Shown here: positions 27,030 to 38,981 of the stretch, piece by piece
Numbering within the stretch: position 1 is the stretch's first letter
Layout of the letters: every line of letters begins with the position of its first letter
DNA from: Aphanomyces cochlioides
Lineage: Eukaryota > Oomycota > Saprolegniomycetes > Saprolegniales > Verrucalvaceae
Assembly (NCBI GenBank): GCA_019828595.1
Contig: JAHQRK010000008.1
Span: 992,001-1,056,000 of the forward strand
Length of the DNA: 64,000 nucleotides
Reading direction: 5' to 3'
The notes under the pieces: generated by a model
What the model was told of the DNA's origin: nothing
The model's input: the letters and a program-made list of their open reading frames with translations, nothing else
Databases searched by the model: none
Program-made: the position numbers and the translations under genes

Positions 27030-28207
27030 GAGTAGCACAAATCAAGTGAATTTCTCTTTCCGAGATTTCGACGAGAGCGTTCTGTGGCTACAGCTGATCT
27101 TGCGTGGTTTGTGACAGCAAATTGGGTTTGCCAAACTGATCTCTTCTCGAGGACTCTTTGAGACAAAGAGAGCTCAGCAACTTAACTGTACCCGTTCCCG
27201 TAGTAACGTAAACGACCAGTTCTCCAGCACCGACCAGTTTCAGCACGATTAAAACTTCTTATTTTTATATTCCTTCAATATTAATGTGTTAATATTTTCG
27301 TCTTGTAGGTACAGTATAATGATAATTTCTACATATAATATATACTTTCAGAATTTATATCTTGTGAGAAGTGATAATTGTTGTTTTAAAATATTACCTA
27401 CAAATTCCAAGTAATATAATGTGCTGAAGAGGTTCAACTGTTGAGCTAACAGAGATCATAGGTTGCAATCTGACCATTTCCTTTGAATCCACGACATCAA
27501 CCTAGCTTGATCATTCTTCAGGTTGAGCTTCATTACAATCGACCAGTTTGTCGATTTTAGTCTAACGTAAACGACCAGTTCTCCAGCACAAAATTCTTCA
27601 GTTGATATCTCGTCGTCCATTGCTCTGATCTTGACGGGACTTCGACAGGATGGATGCCATTGACCCGTACAATTCTACATCAGGGCTTTGAACAAAATTT
27701 GGCAAGTTATTGTTGATTTGATACGAATTTCCAGACCCCGTTCAATCGAATCACTCTGGCGGATCGATTCACCAATCGACGCCATTGGCTAATAAATATT
27801 TTGGGCAATTGTGATTGGCTGAATAAAATTTTAAAGAAAGTACAGTTCCCATGAGAGAAAGTACTGTTCTAATTTTCATTCATCCAATGTATTGGCGCGA
27901 TTGGAGATTGATACAAAAATCCAATCCAAATTGGGAAATTTCTAGCGAAGCCACATTATAAGGGTAGAAATTGCCAATCTTCCAATCCTGCCGACGATCA
28001 CTGCTCAGAACGGAAGGTAATACTCTATAATGTTATACTATAATTTATAATAGGATATCAAAGTTAAGAGTATTTATCTATGTTTACGGTAAAGTTTACA
28101 TGCAAAAGTGTGTAAACTGAGCTGTCAAGGAAAGGAGACAAAACGATAAATTGGCAATTAGATGGCCAAGACATAATAGGATTCCTAGTGAAGTGGTTGA
28201 AATGTCA
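27030..28207. other. intergenic, contains a 27-bp direct repeat
   Basis: No gene is supported. A perfect 27-bp direct repeat occurs at 27204-27230 and 27563-27589, with a shorter shared CGACCAGTTT element next to or inside the pair. The interval could be an old insertion or a local duplication. Confidence 0.5.
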
Positions 28208-29851
28208 TCAGAGGTTCTTAGCAATCGTGTGGATCTTGTACGAGAGCGCCATGGCGGTGGGGCGGTCGTTTTCGTTGAAAGCCAAGCATTCCAATGCAAC
28301 GGCGAGCAATTCTTCAGGAATCCGGTCGGTGAAATCAGGCTTGAGCGAGCCTTCCGACACCATGAGGGCAATGCGGGCGTTCGAGAACGACGCGTCCTTG
28401 GATTTGTTCATCAAGTTGGCGTACGGTACTTCATTCGTGTCAAGTTCCGACAAGAGCACACCGAACGAGTAGATGTCGGCCTTTTCAGTGTAACGTCCAC
28501 CCGAGAGGACTTCAGGGGCGATCCACGCAACGGTACCGATGTTGGAAGTCATTGTGTCTTCCAAACTCGTCACGCGAGAGATACCAAAGTCACTCAACTT
28601 AGCTTCCCACGATTCACTCAACAAGACGTTCTTGGACTTGAGATCACGGTGAATAATCGTCGGCTGGAACGAGTGTAAGTACACCAAGGCGTCAGCAATG
28701 TCAGCAGCAATCAAAGCCTTCGTCGTGGTGGTCGTGCCGTTGCCAGAGTCCCAGTGGAGAATGCGGTGGGATTCAGACTTCTTCAAATCCTTCTTGAGCA
28801 GTGTACTCACATCACCACGAGGCATGAATTCCGACAAAACTGCCAAATCATGGAGCGTCGACCACGAGATACCAATGAACTTGACAATCTTGGGATGTTC
28901 CAAGCGAGCGCAGAGGCGGATTTCATTCATGAATTCTTGAATCGCGTCAAAGTCCTTGGACTTGGATGGCAAAAGCTGCTTCATGGCCACTTCGTCCTTG
29001 CCGAACGACGCATGGAAGACAACGCCGTAGCCGCCCTTGACAAGCAAACTCACGTTCTGGATTTCGTTTTGGGGGATGCGGAATTGAGCCAATTCTTCAT
29101 CAAAGCGGATGTCATTAGCAATGCGTCCAACATCGTTGAACTTGTCACCACCACCAATGCCGCCGCCGAGAGTCAATTCGCCATTGCCTTGGGTTTCATT
29201 GATATAGTCAAAGTTACGCTTGGCAATGTCGTTCTTGAGCTTGAGCTTGTAGATCACAGCGCCGAGAATGATGAGAATCGCAGCGGCAATACCAACGATT
29301 ACAAAGACAGTCGAGCTGCTGCCACTGCTCGTAGTTGATGATTTGTCGGGGCTCACGCCTTTGCAAATGGAGATCGACAAGTCCAAGCTTTGTTCACTCA
29401 GAACGACCGCAAACGAGTCGACGTTGTAGCCACACGTCGTGCCAAGCGATGCGTTGAACGATGCATCTGTCAAAGAGCGGCAAGGAGCACAAGTGGCGTA
29501 GGAGGGCAACACGTTGGGATTCGCACGTGGATTGTTGGTGCAATCAGCTACATAAGAGGCGAATTGACTCACGAGTGTTTGACATTGCGTGCTATCGCAC
29601 ATATTGGGGAAGGAATACTTGATCTGTGCCGTATAAGCTGGATCCTTGCCGCATTCTTGCGAAACAATGAGCTTTCCCGCAGCAGTGATGGCAGTACAAG
29701 ACGGCGTGGCGCAAAACTTCTTGGGGTCGTTGATCTTGCATTCGGTCGATTGGTTCACTGCATTAATATAGCTCTCAACAGTGGTGTTACAAGTGGACTG
29801 TTGGGCCACGACGGCGGTCACAAGCACACTCAAGAGAGCGAGACGACGCAT
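28208..29851 (-). CDS. receptor-like TKL protein kinase with Cys-rich ectodomain
   Basis: This is a single-exon 547-residue type I membrane kinase. Residues 1-16 form a signal peptide. Residues 17-165 hold 12 cysteines, followed by a Ser/Thr stalk and a membrane span at about 181-203. The kinase domain (about 268-545) has a GGYGVV glycine loop, catalytic Lys in AMKQL (291), HRDLK (401-405), DFG (421-423) and APE (445-447), so it should be active. Its likely role is phosphorylating cytoplasmic Ser/Thr targets in response to an external ligand; the ligand is unknown. The family is tyrosine-kinase-like, which is expanded in oomycetes. A paralog with introns lies upstream at 30738-32283. A TATCCGGAT motif sits 108 bp before the start. 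Confidence 0.95.
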   Translation of the reverse strand: MRRLALLSVLVTAVVAQQSTCNTTVESYINAVNQSTECKINDPKKFCATPSCTAITAAGKLIVSQECGKDPAYTAQIKYSFPNMCDSTQCQTLVSQFASYVADCTNNPRANPNVLPSYATCAPCRSLTDASFNASLGTTCGYNVDSFAVVLSEQSLDLSISICKGVSPDKSSTTSSGSSSTVFVIVGIAAAILIILGAVIYKLKLKNDIAKRNFDYINETQGNGELTLGGGIGGGDKFNDVGRIANDIRFDEELAQFRIPQNEIQNVSLLVKGGYGVVFHASFGKDEVAMKQLLPSKSKDFDAIQEFMNEIRLCARLEHPKIVKFIGISWSTLHDLAVLSEFMPRGDVSTLLKKDLKKSESHRILHWDSGNGTTTTTKALIAADIADALVYLHSFQPTIIHRDLKSKNVLLSESWEAKLSDFGISRVTSLEDTMTSNIGTVAWIAPEVLSGGRYTEKADIYSFGVLLSELDTNEVPYANLMNKSKDASFSNARIALMVSEGSLKPDFTDRIPEELLAVALECLAFNENDRPTAMALSYKIHTIAKNL

Positions 29852-29958
29852 GAAGGCCAGAGGCTTTTTTCCAAGTGGACTATGTCCATGCCACAGCAGC
29901 TTGCTTCCTTCCCTTCGAACTTCGTCTTCGCTAGGTCGTGAATCGTTAATTGCTCAGC

Positions 29959-29967
29959 TATCCGGAT
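29959..29967. promoter_or_regulatory. palindromic TATCCGGAT motif upstream of the TKL kinase
   Basis: It lies 108 bp upstream of the kinase start at 29851. Related sites sit at 30228-30236 (TCCGGTT form) and, as listed separately, 30289-30300 and 30366-30374. The function is inferred from recurrence at other promoters. Confidence 0.35.
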
Positions 29968-30288
29968 GTTCATGTGTTCGTTTTCTTTTACAATTAAAAG
30001 AATTTAAAAGAATGATTCAACCCATTTTCTTTTATTAAACTGCTACACCACAGTTTTGAACAGAACGGCTCTTCGATAGCCCCACAATCAACTAGGGATA
30101 TCAAACTCGAGCATACCAGATCTTGGTAGTGACTTTTATGAGCTTGTATTCATAAGAATATGCATACCGACTCTTTTATGAGGAGATTGTCTGTTGAGAA
30201 CAAATCCATGACATCAAATATCCGGTTGTTCGGGGGATCGTACATACAAAAACAATGTTAAATAAATCGTGCTTGGATTTATCCGGAT

Positions 30289-30300
30289 AAGGGACATCAG
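30289..30300. promoter_or_regulatory. 12-bp palindrome TTATCCGGATAA
   Basis: A perfect 12-bp palindrome, the longest version of the TCCGGAT motif in the window. It lies 438 bp upstream of the TKL kinase start; another copy is at 30366-30374. Confidence 0.35.
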
Positions 30301-30737
30301 TTCTTTAACTCATTTTGGAATAAAAGAGCTCTTTTAAGAACACACCCACTTCAATATCCATATATTATCCGGATTACGTGTCAAAATGGAACGTCTCTTG
30401 ACACGCAACCCATTCTTTTCATCCATTCTAGTTAAAGAACGTATTTAAGAACATTCTACTGGCTTGAACATGATCTTTTATTCGATCTCCATGTCTTTAA
30501 ATCCAAGTCGACGCACTCCAGCATTGATTGAGACCGCCATGAAGCTGCAAGTGCATGGTCATGTGGATTGTACTTTGCGTTGTCCGCCATCGAGTACTAA
30601 CACACGGTTGACTTCAAATCTGTTTTTGTCTGGGCTGTAATGTTCGAACTTCGGTTGTCAAGTGTGTTGCCTGTCTGTAATTTATATGCACGAACGACCT
30701 TCTCGGTTGCCCCCTTCAGGAGCGTAGATTTTTTAAG

Positions 30738-32283
30738 TTAATTGGCCTCGCCTTGGATAATTGAGCGTAGCTGATACGATAATTCAATAGCCGTCGGGCG
30801 ATCTTGGGGAGCAAACGACAAACAAGCACGGGCAAGGGACAGTAATTCATGCGGAATCATCGGTGTAAATGTCGGAGTGAGCTTTCCTTCCGCGACACTC
30901 ATAGCAATGAACGCATTGCTCAGCGTCTTCGCCTTTGCTTTCACTTTGGGGTGATGCAGATCACTCGAGAGTTCGCTGTGGTGCTCATCAATGTATTCAC
31001 GCGTGAGCTCAATGTACGGCACTTGGAGCGTATCAAGCTCCGACATGAGCACGCCAAAGCTGTAAATATCCGCTTGCTCGGTGTAACGACTTCCCGAGAG
31101 CACTTCAGGGGCAATCCACGCAATCGTCCCAACATTCATGGTCATCATTTCATCGGCATTCATGACACGGCTATGGCCAAAGTCATTTAGCTGAGCATTC
31201 CATGTTGGGCTGAGCAAAATATTCTTGGATTTAAGATCTCGGTGGATAATCTAGCAGGCGCCACGTCGTGAGCTTATGCATTGGGGCTGCAAAGGAACAT
31301 ACCGTTGGTTGAAACGAGTGCAAATATGACAAAGCGTCGGCAACTTCCATGGCCAACGACGACTTTGACGTTCCATTCTCTTGAATCTCATTTTTGATCC
31401 GCTGCTTGCTGAATTGTTTCGAGAGCGTCAAGTTCGGCGGTGGCTGCACATGTAGCCATTAGAAAGCAATTGGGAAGAGATTACAGCGTACCCATGCATC
31501 CCATGTCGCGCGAAGCCTTCGATCGGCTGGTGATGTCTTTCGTTCATAAGCTAAGAAAGCCATCAAATCCCCTAGTCGAGGAAGAGTCAACGCAAGTCCC
31601 ATGGAGCAATCTGTACCATTGGGCATGAACTCTGTCAAGAGGGAGAGATCCGCCAAACTAGGTCCATCCGTCCAAGCCAAGCCAACAAAACCAACAATAT
31701 TGGGATGCTCGAGAGTAGCTGCCAAATGAATCTCACGCATGAAGTCAGTGACGATGGCAAGTGAGGTGCATTGCGACGGCAAAAGTTGCTTGACCGCAAT
31801 ATCTCGGTTGTTAAAGATTGCTTGAAACACGACTGTACCAGTGCCTTTCGCGACCTATAATCCAACATTCAGTTAGAAACCAGCTACAGATGAGGGGGAG
31901 ACCAGTCGGAGGTTGAATAGTTCGTGGTGGGGAATACGTGTGTGGGCGAATGCAGGATCGAGTCGTACGTCATTCGCGAGTTGTACATGTCCTGGACCTG
32001 CTGCCACCATATCTTGGGCTGATCGATACGACGACTGATGACTTTGTTCCATCACAGCCAGCGTGGCTTCGATACGGCGAACTTCGCGTCGCAAATCTTG
32101 ACGTCGTCGACGCAAATTCGAATTCATGTAGTAGGCCGCCACTGCGAGGCCAATAACGACCAATGTGCCAAAAACCGCTAGGAGAATGATCGTCGTCGAG
32201 CTTAACCCAGTCGATGAGTCCTCTAAAGCCCGTCGAAGCGTGCTGTGAGACGGCGGCACTCCGCCCCTGCCAGTCCACCGCAT
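30738..32283 (-). CDS. membrane-anchored TKL protein kinase, five exons
   Basis: Exons on the minus strand are 32283-31888, 31854-31617, 31571-31492, 31443-31303 and 31250-30738 (1368 nt, 455 residues). Introns are GT-AG of 33, 45, 48 and 52 nt. The N-terminus has a short stretch and then a membrane span at about residues 31-53, followed by an Arg-rich juxtamembrane segment. The kinase domain has a GTGTVVF loop, AVKQLL lysine, HRDLKSKN, DFG (followed by His) and IAPE. It resembles the 28208-29851 kinase throughout. Unlike that protein, no signal peptide or Cys-rich ectodomain is visible, so the start is uncertain: an upstream exon may be missed or the ectodomain lost. A TCCGGAT site lies 51 bp upstream. 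Confidence 0.85.
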
Positions 32284-33654
32284 CAGGTCAAATGGTCATC
32301 GCGTTTATCGACGTTTTCGTTGTTACTTACCGCAATCCGGATAATTATCTGGAATCGGCCAACCGCGACCAAGATTTATCTGCATTCCCATCCAGAATCC
32401 TGGGATTTATTCTGGGCCCTGGAGAAGACTCTAAGGGCACTGAACCCTCTGAGGCGTGGAGTCGCGGCGCTGTTTGATGCCAAAGAGCGGTCGTAAGAAA
32501 GGAATGTAGACAGCCACGACACGACCAGTCCAGATGAAAGTTCCAGTTGCCAACTGTTCAATAATTGAAAGCTTTATTTAAGGAATTTCAAACATAGGAC
32601 TTCATTACGGCCCAGATGGAGTGGCCGCAAGTCTTGGATTGCATTCGATCCGAGGGGCTGTTCTGTGAATACGACCGACTACATGAGACGAGAAATATCA
32701 CAAGTGCTTGGACTGGATGCCATCGGATCGTCCGGGTTGATTTGAAAGCAGGTTTTTGAGGGGCGAATTGTGGGAATTATTGCACGTCTCAGTGAGTTTG
32801 GGTTGCGTAGAGATGCAATCGAGTTGGGTGCCTTTGGACAGAGAAGAATTGGCAAGATGGGCTGCCCATGACGTCGATAAAGACATGCCCAACGCGTTCG
32901 CAGCTCTGCATGGCGGATTGTGCTCGCAGTAATTATGCAAAAAATGGACAACACGAGATGCCGGCATATCACTTCACCAGCGATATCGCTTGTTATTCGA
33001 GTGCTTGCTCATCGTCACTTGATTTGCATAGCTCTTGATATCCAACCAAGATGATAGAGAGCATGCGATTCCACCGTGATGGTGCTTGCAAAGGGCTTCA
33101 CATTAAGAGTCAGCCCCTTTCATTCCCCCCTCAGCTCTCGAAATATCAATTTCATCTCATTCTTTAAAATGACATTTTGACTCCCCGCAACTAAAGTCAA
33201 TACCGTGAATCCCTATCGTGGGAAAATAGCTCTCCATGTTACATGATTATATAGTCGATTCGGTGGAGGAACTCCCCGCTTCGTTGTTAAACTTGTCGAT
33301 GTAAATGGGCTGCAGTGGTAGAGAAATATCAAACACGTTCAAAAATCTAAGAAAAGTGCAAAAAATAGTTTGAAATTCTATTTTATTCTATTTTTATCCT
33401 TTTTCCGGTTATTTTTGTCTATCAAAGCTGAGCCAATGAAAGACAACGACGGATGGACTGGTGGTGGCAACGATTCAGTTTCGAATCTGCTTCGTCGATA
33501 GCAAGCATGGAATGCCACGATGATCCTCTACAACTGATATAATGAGCCTGAATTTCTCATGTTGATCACCTTTTTGCTGAGTGGCATCTCTATTTTCTAT
33601 CGATTGTGTATGTAATAAATCTACGATTAACTCTAGTCGTCATAGAGCACAGAT
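32284..33654. other. intergenic, no convincing gene
   Basis: Only short overlapping frames occur. A minus-strand frame at 32679-32972 has a hydrophobic start but no recognisable domain. The motif AATCCGGATAA is at 32334-32344, just before the kinase start. Confidence 0.5.
32334..32344. promoter_or_regulatory. TCCGGAT motif upstream of the second TKL kinase
   Basis: The sequence AATCCGGATAA lies 51 bp upstream of the proposed start at 32283. It is the same core as at the other surface-protein genes here. Confidence 0.35.
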
Positions 33655-34214
33655 CTATGGATTAGCTTGTTCACGCTCGGCTTGTTCCTGAGCTTCCAAC
33701 ATGGCTTGCAATTGAGCGAGCGATGCTGATTCTTCAGATACAATGCCAGAGCTTTCAGCCCCGTGCGACTGTAGAAAATTACACAGCTCTTCGTTCTCTT
33801 CGTCCATTGCAGCGTCGAGAGGCTACAAAAAACAAGGTCAATCAGACAAATGGCCTCTGGAATCTCGATATACCGTTCGCTGGTCCGCGTTCTTGGCATT
33901 GATCTGAGCGCCATGTTGGAGAAGAATTTGCGCGCATTCCACGCTTTCACAAAAGTGAAGTGGTGTTTCATTGTCAAAGTCTCCCAACGTCGCACTCGCA
34001 CCAGCAGAGAGCAGGAACTGGACCAACTCGATGTGGTTGTAGCTCACGGCAGCTTGTCTACAACATGTCAAAATCACCACGCAACCACGGCTGGATTGAC
34101 ATACAATGGCGTGTATCCGTTCTCATCTTGAGCATTCACAGAGAGCCCAGACTGAAGGAACGCTTGGACGGCTTCGAGATTGCCATCGCTGGCGGCGATC
34201 CAAACATTGGCCAT
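33655..34214 (-). CDS. small ankyrin-repeat protein, three exons
   Basis: Exons on the minus strand are 34214-34105, 34057-33874 and 33822-33655 (462 nt, 153 residues). Introns are 47 and 51 nt, GT-AG. The protein begins MANVWIAASDGNLEAVQAFL and contains about three to four ankyrin repeats with GYTPL, ETPLHF and PLDAA turn motifs, then an acidic, Gln/Glu-rich tail. Ankyrin repeats mediate protein binding; the partner is unknown. The first exon faces a telomere-like promoter box shared with the divergent elicitin-like gene at 34352. Confidence 0.88.
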
Positions 34215-34250
34215 CGTTGCAAGTCGTGAAATTACCAAGTCGAAAATTGG

Positions 34251-34298
34251 AGGGGTGCAGGGGTTTAGGGGTTTAGGGATTGAGGAGTTTAGGGTTTA
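34251..34298. promoter_or_regulatory. telomere-like (TTTAGGG) box in a bidirectional promoter
   Basis: Three TTTAGGG-type units with related G-rich blocks lie between the divergent ankyrin (34214) and elicitin-like (34352) genes. The complement reads CCCTAAACCCC, like plant telo-boxes. A similar block with the same flanking GGGGTGCA(A)GGG words occurs upstream of the NOL12 gene. Confidence 0.45.
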
Positions 34299-34351
34299 TA
34301 ACTGTCGGTTACAGTCGCTCGAGAGCGTGTGTCAGTTTCACATTTTTCACA

Positions 34352-34765
34352 ATGCAGCCTGTCTTTCTTCTCTTGTCAACGCTGGTGCTGATGGCGGCGC
34401 CTGTTGCTTCTAACTCTCAGTGTGATCCATATGCCCTCTTGCCGCTCTTCCAGCCAGTCATGACATCCGCTGCGCAGTGCCAAACGGCGGCCGATTACAC
34501 GTTTTTGCCCCCCGAGGTCGCCCCCACTCAAGATAATATTGCTGCCATCTGCGCAGCCACGGAATGCAAGCCATTGCTCCCTGTCTTTGCTCAGGTCCCG
34601 TCCTGTTCCCTCGAAGATATCGACTTTGGCGCATTTGCCAGTGCTGTTGTTGCGAAATGTGGCAATTCCACGACACCAACTCCATCGGCAACGCTGTATT
34701 CGGCTGCTTGGGCTTTAACTGCAAGCAGCAGTCTCCTCGTAATCTTCGCTCTCTTGTCGCTTTAA
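34352..34765 (+). CDS. elicitin-like secreted protein, probably GPI-anchored
   Basis: The 137-residue protein starts at ATG 34352, chosen because it begins a clean signal peptide (residues 1-22). The open frame extends upstream to 34280 without one. The mature part has six cysteines spaced as in elicitins, then a Thr/Pro-rich linker and a C-terminal hydrophobic stretch that fits a GPI-attachment signal. Elicitins bind sterols or lipids outside oomycete cells; this assignment is by fold pattern only. It lacks the C-x-W-W-G motif of the two other elicitin-like proteins in the window. Confidence 0.75.
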   Translation: MQPVFLLLSTLVLMAAPVASNSQCDPYALLPLFQPVMTSAAQCQTAADYTFLPPEVAPTQDNIAAICAATECKPLLPVFAQVPSCSLEDIDFGAFASAVVAKCGNSTTPTPSATLYSAAWALTASSSLLVIFALLSL

Positions 34766-34829
34766 TGCAGTCTTTAAAGATAAAAAGCTAATGCATTAAT
34801 GCGAGATATACACCGTTGCTACAGACAAT

Positions 34830-37800
34830 TTACATCGCCCGAGTCAGCAAGCTCGTCATCGTGGCTACAAATTGATCTCTGACTTCAACGGATTGCAACT
34901 CCAAGCTGATGGGCTTTGGTTCATCCACGAGTTGGATCGCAATGTACTTGTCAACGTCCTTGGCATCGCCCGTGCGTCCCAGTGCAGCCGTCATTTTGCC
35001 CGTGGCAACGCCAGCAATATTTTTCAACGGCAGGACTATAAAATCGTCAAAGTCACCCCGACGACATGGTGAAGAGAGTGCTACCTCTTGTCTTTTTGCG
35101 CTCAGTCGGTCGAGCTAGACAAATTGCTTGGTCTTGGAGCCACAAGACTCGCCAGGACGGGTCGCCTTTGCGAACATTGTGCTTGATCACTGTAATTCCT
35201 TGCATCAATGCCAGCTCAAAAGCTTGAGCGTGGGCTTTGGCAATCGTAACGTCGCTGGCGTTGACGACTTTGGGCTGTAAGTCTCGCACAATCAATCTCA
35301 ATTCATCGCAGTCGCTTTGCGCCATGCCATAGTTTTCAGGAGCGGATACAACTTGTCGAAGGAGCAGGCGATACATTGCCAATTGACGCTCGAGGTCATG
35401 AATCCCGCGCTCGAATCGCCGGGCCTTCGCGCGACTTGAAAGTGGTTTCTTCTACACAATGCGATGAGCCCAAGAACTCCAAGGGGGGAAGGGGGGCTTA
35501 CATAAAAGGGCTGGGCGTCGACTCGAAGTTGGCGCTGGAGCACGTGAAAGATTTGATCCAGCTGACTGAGCACCCATGGCACAGTGCCGTCCATTTCAAC
35601 CAACGTCGATCCGCTCGACTTAACTTCCGTCTTGCGGTGAAGGCCCCCTTCGACTTGCAACGTCATGCCTGGTACATTGACCTCCAACACGCGTCGTAGC
35701 GTCGTTGTTTTCACCTTCTAGACGTATTTATCAAGAATTTTACGAAGTTTCCACGGCGCAGACCTTGTCCTGGACGCCAGCGAGTGAAAGATACAACGCC
35801 CCCATCTCCACCTACAACACAGAGCTCAGTATCAACTCCAGGGGGATTGTCAAACGTTGGCATTGAAGTCATTGCTGCGATCTTGATTGATAGCAGCCTC
35901 CGCGAGCTTGGCTTGACTGCTAGATCGATTGGGGGGAGCATTCGCAGGACGCTCGGGGGCCCACATCCATGAAAAGCGAGGGCTAATGGGGGATTCGTCC
36001 TTGGGGGACTTGGCATGCTTGACCAATTCGTCGTCCACGTTGTCCGACGCGTATTGCATCATGGCTTGATAGACTGGAGCGTTGAAAAGCGACCCTATCG
36101 AGCTCAGCTCTGGGATCTTTTCTTCGAGGAGCATGACGTGGCGCAAAAATGTCGGCAAGTCGATGACCAAGTCGACATCCTGAGTGCGGATTTTCATCGC
36201 CTCGGGGGTTTTCGCTCGGGTTTCTTTTTCATATTCGAGAAATGGCGCCGTCGTGTCTGCCCGTGGCCCTTGGAAAAAGATCGACTCGTTGGCAGAATTC
36301 AAAAGCTCATCTTGGACAAGATGGCGCATTTCCAAACGAGCGACGAGCAGCGTTTGTTTCATCCGAGCGGGGACAAATTGGAGATGGAATTGCACAGTTT
36401 GGAGCTGGAGAATCACTTGCTCGTCGTCGTCGGCGGCGGCGCAATCCAAGGCTTTGGGGAATAAAAAAGCGAGTTGGACTTGGCCAATGTGAATTTTTGC
36501 TCCAACTGACTCGAGACGAAACTTTGGCACGTCTTTGAACCTACAAGCAAACGTTCAAGAGCTCAGTGAAGGCCAGGACCGACCAGGAATGCATCGTATG
36601 CGGCTTGGAAGCGTACAGAGTCGTGTATTTCGCCGCCATCATCGCTTCAGACGATGCAAATTCACTACCAACGCCGCCATTGTTGTTTCCTTCGGGTTTA
36701 AACACTGTCAAGATGCGCATGTGCATGCCTTGGGCTTTCTTGTCTGCGGATTCAATCGCCACCAGTTGATCCATGTGCCTAAGAGTCATTTTGCAAAATG
36801 TCAAACTAGATAAAATGTATACGCTTCAGCTGTAATTGCCGCCAAGTCCAAGCGGAATTTGCCGACAAATTGATTGAAAAGCGGCCAGCGGTCAAAGACA
36901 TTGACATGGATCGTGTCTTCGTTCACCGTGCCATCCAAATGAAACTCGAATGTCTGCGCAAAGACCAGATCCGTCGTCGAATTGTCGGTCTGGACTAAAT
37001 CCCCACTGTACGCCGCACCATTGTGGCCCACCTAGAGAGAAAATTCGCAGTCGAGATGGACGTCGTCGCGGTGGTAAACCTTAATTTTGCAAAACAAGAG
37101 CATGGATTTCGGTGATGCAAGATGGCTGTCGACCAGAGTCAAAGTCAATGTTCCTTTGCGCATATTGTGGACTTTGGCCGTCGCCTTTTGGTCAATCTGG
37201 CAGCTGGCTAAGAAGCGCAATTTCGCCATGACGATCGGTCGAAACGCAGCGTCGATGCAGAGCTGGCGGTGCCACAAAGCTTTGGCCCGTTCTTTCTTCT
37301 TGTCGTCGTCGTGAACGGGCTCCGCAGGGCGAACCGCGTCATGAAGTTCCTACACAAGAGCTTTTAAACACGAAAGAAATAGCCACGACACACCGTCGTC
37401 TTCAAGCGGGGAAAGCAACGATGGAGGCCGTAAATGCCAGCGAAAATACCGCCGCCAAAGTGCGTCAAGTCTTTCGGCAAGGTTTCTACAAGGATCATCT
37501 CCGTCAGTACCTCAGTTAAATCGACATTTCATCGTACCAGAGGCCATGAATGGATCTGACGGCGTCAATGAGCTCTGTCCGCCTTCAAAATCTTCGCGGA
37601 ACTCGAGGAAATGGTGGTCTCTAATATAGTCGTCAACTAACATTGGGAAGATAGCTAGTTACCCTGGTAGAGCATGGCGGATTAAATACGGCGCCACTTG
37701 GCGTCGCAACGCGGTGTACTGCAGCGAGACGAGCACGAGGTTGAGCGTGCTTCGCCACGTTGGTTTCCGCCGCACGGGATCGTTTAAATCCATCACGACA

Positions 37801-38898
37801 GCGAGAATTGCATAGCGCCACCATTCCTTGTAGTTTTTTTTCATTTTGCCACTTTCTATCGGACGGAATCGGCGGTACAAACTGTACCGGTCAAAGCGAT
37901 CGACGTGGTTTAAAAAGCAATCCAAGTATTGATAGTGCACGCGCGCTAGATTCAACTGCACGACGGGCGCATCGACTTGAATCGCCAGTTGGATTTTGGA
38001 AATCGGGTCAAAGTTGAATTGGCACTTGAGGTCGAGCGACAGCGGCTCCAAGAGGCGAATGCCATGGTGTGTCGCCGGCTCAAATGGCGCGACGAACGCT
38101 CGCATTTGATCGTCGGGGGACAAATCTTCCAACATTTCATCCTCTTTCAAGTAGACGCTCAGTCGATCCAGCACGACCATCTTTTCTTTCGCCCCGCTGG
38201 ATCCAATGGGGGATGCGTGGCTGACGCGGAGGCTGGCCAACGTCACCCCCAGCGCATATTTTGCCGGTTTGTCCAAGCCAAGGCCAGTCAATCCATCTTC
38301 GAAACGGATGTGAATACGCTCGACGACAACTTCGCAGTTTTCCAATAGCTTGAGCAGTGTCGGGTTGATCGGAGGCGAATCGCTCGGGGGTTTGTTCGCC
38401 GGCCGATTGTTGCCATTGTGGTGGTTGTGGCCATTGTTGTTGGGCGAAAACTGCTCGACGAGCATTTGCATGACAAAGATTTTCGATTGCTCGGCAACGT
38501 AGAGCGACGTTGGATCCCATTGTGGATTTCGCGGCGTGCCCAGCAGCACGTTCACGTCCGTGAGCTCGATCTATCAAAAGGTTAAAGCGAGCCAAGTAGA
38601 CTTTACCTGCGCTGCCTGCGTACTCAAGTGGACAATGGGAAGCTGAAGTCGTAGTTTGCCTACAGACAGTCGCTTCAGCTCGACAGGAAGCTGCAGAGCT
38701 CGGACTTCATCCGTCTTGACTTCAAAATGCGTCAAGCTCACTTCACCCGAGAGACTGATCGATAAATTCTAAGCAAGTCGCCAACGTTACAAGGCGGCAA
38801 CGGCATGACGATGAGCTCTCTACCTCCTTCTTAAAGTCCTGGACGAAGCGGCTACAAAACTTGTTGATGTACGTCGCTGCTAAGCCCTCGAGCACCAT
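34830..38898 (-). CDS. chorein/VPS13-type lipid transfer protein with C2 and PH-like domains, 13 exons
   Basis: Exons on the minus strand: 38898-38824, 38768-38607, 38570-37663, 37620-37538, 37485-37394, 37349-37080, 37031-36823, 36778-36584, 36540-35856, 35811-35764, 35717-35502, 35451-35085, 35035-34830. They total 3516 nt, 1171 residues; the 12 introns are GT-AG, 36-55 nt. The N-terminus (MVLEGLAATYINKF...) and the following LxxLxVKxDEVRAL region are the chorein/VPS13 N-domain. A C2-like domain covers about residues 480-600 and a PH-like domain about 1065-1165. VPS13 proteins move lipids between membranes at contact sites. At 1171 residues it is far shorter than typical VPS13 (about 3000). 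An Asn/His run lies near residue 125. Confidence 0.88.
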
Positions 38899-38981
38899 GG
38901 CCACCAATGCGACAATGAGCCAACGGTCACATGACCAAGCGGTCGTTGGTTCGTATTTCGACACAAACGATCCTAACGGAC

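Larger units (their letters stand above)
29852..30737. other. intergenic between the two kinase genes
   Basis: No gene is seen. It carries four copies of the TCCGG(A/T)T motif between 29959 and 30374, including a 12-bp perfect palindrome. Confidence 0.6.

Noticed and set aside
32679..32972. Minus-strand frame with a hydrophobic start as the missing ectodomain of the second TKL kinase
   Set aside because: No splice path or cysteine pattern comparable to the neighbouring kinase could be built.
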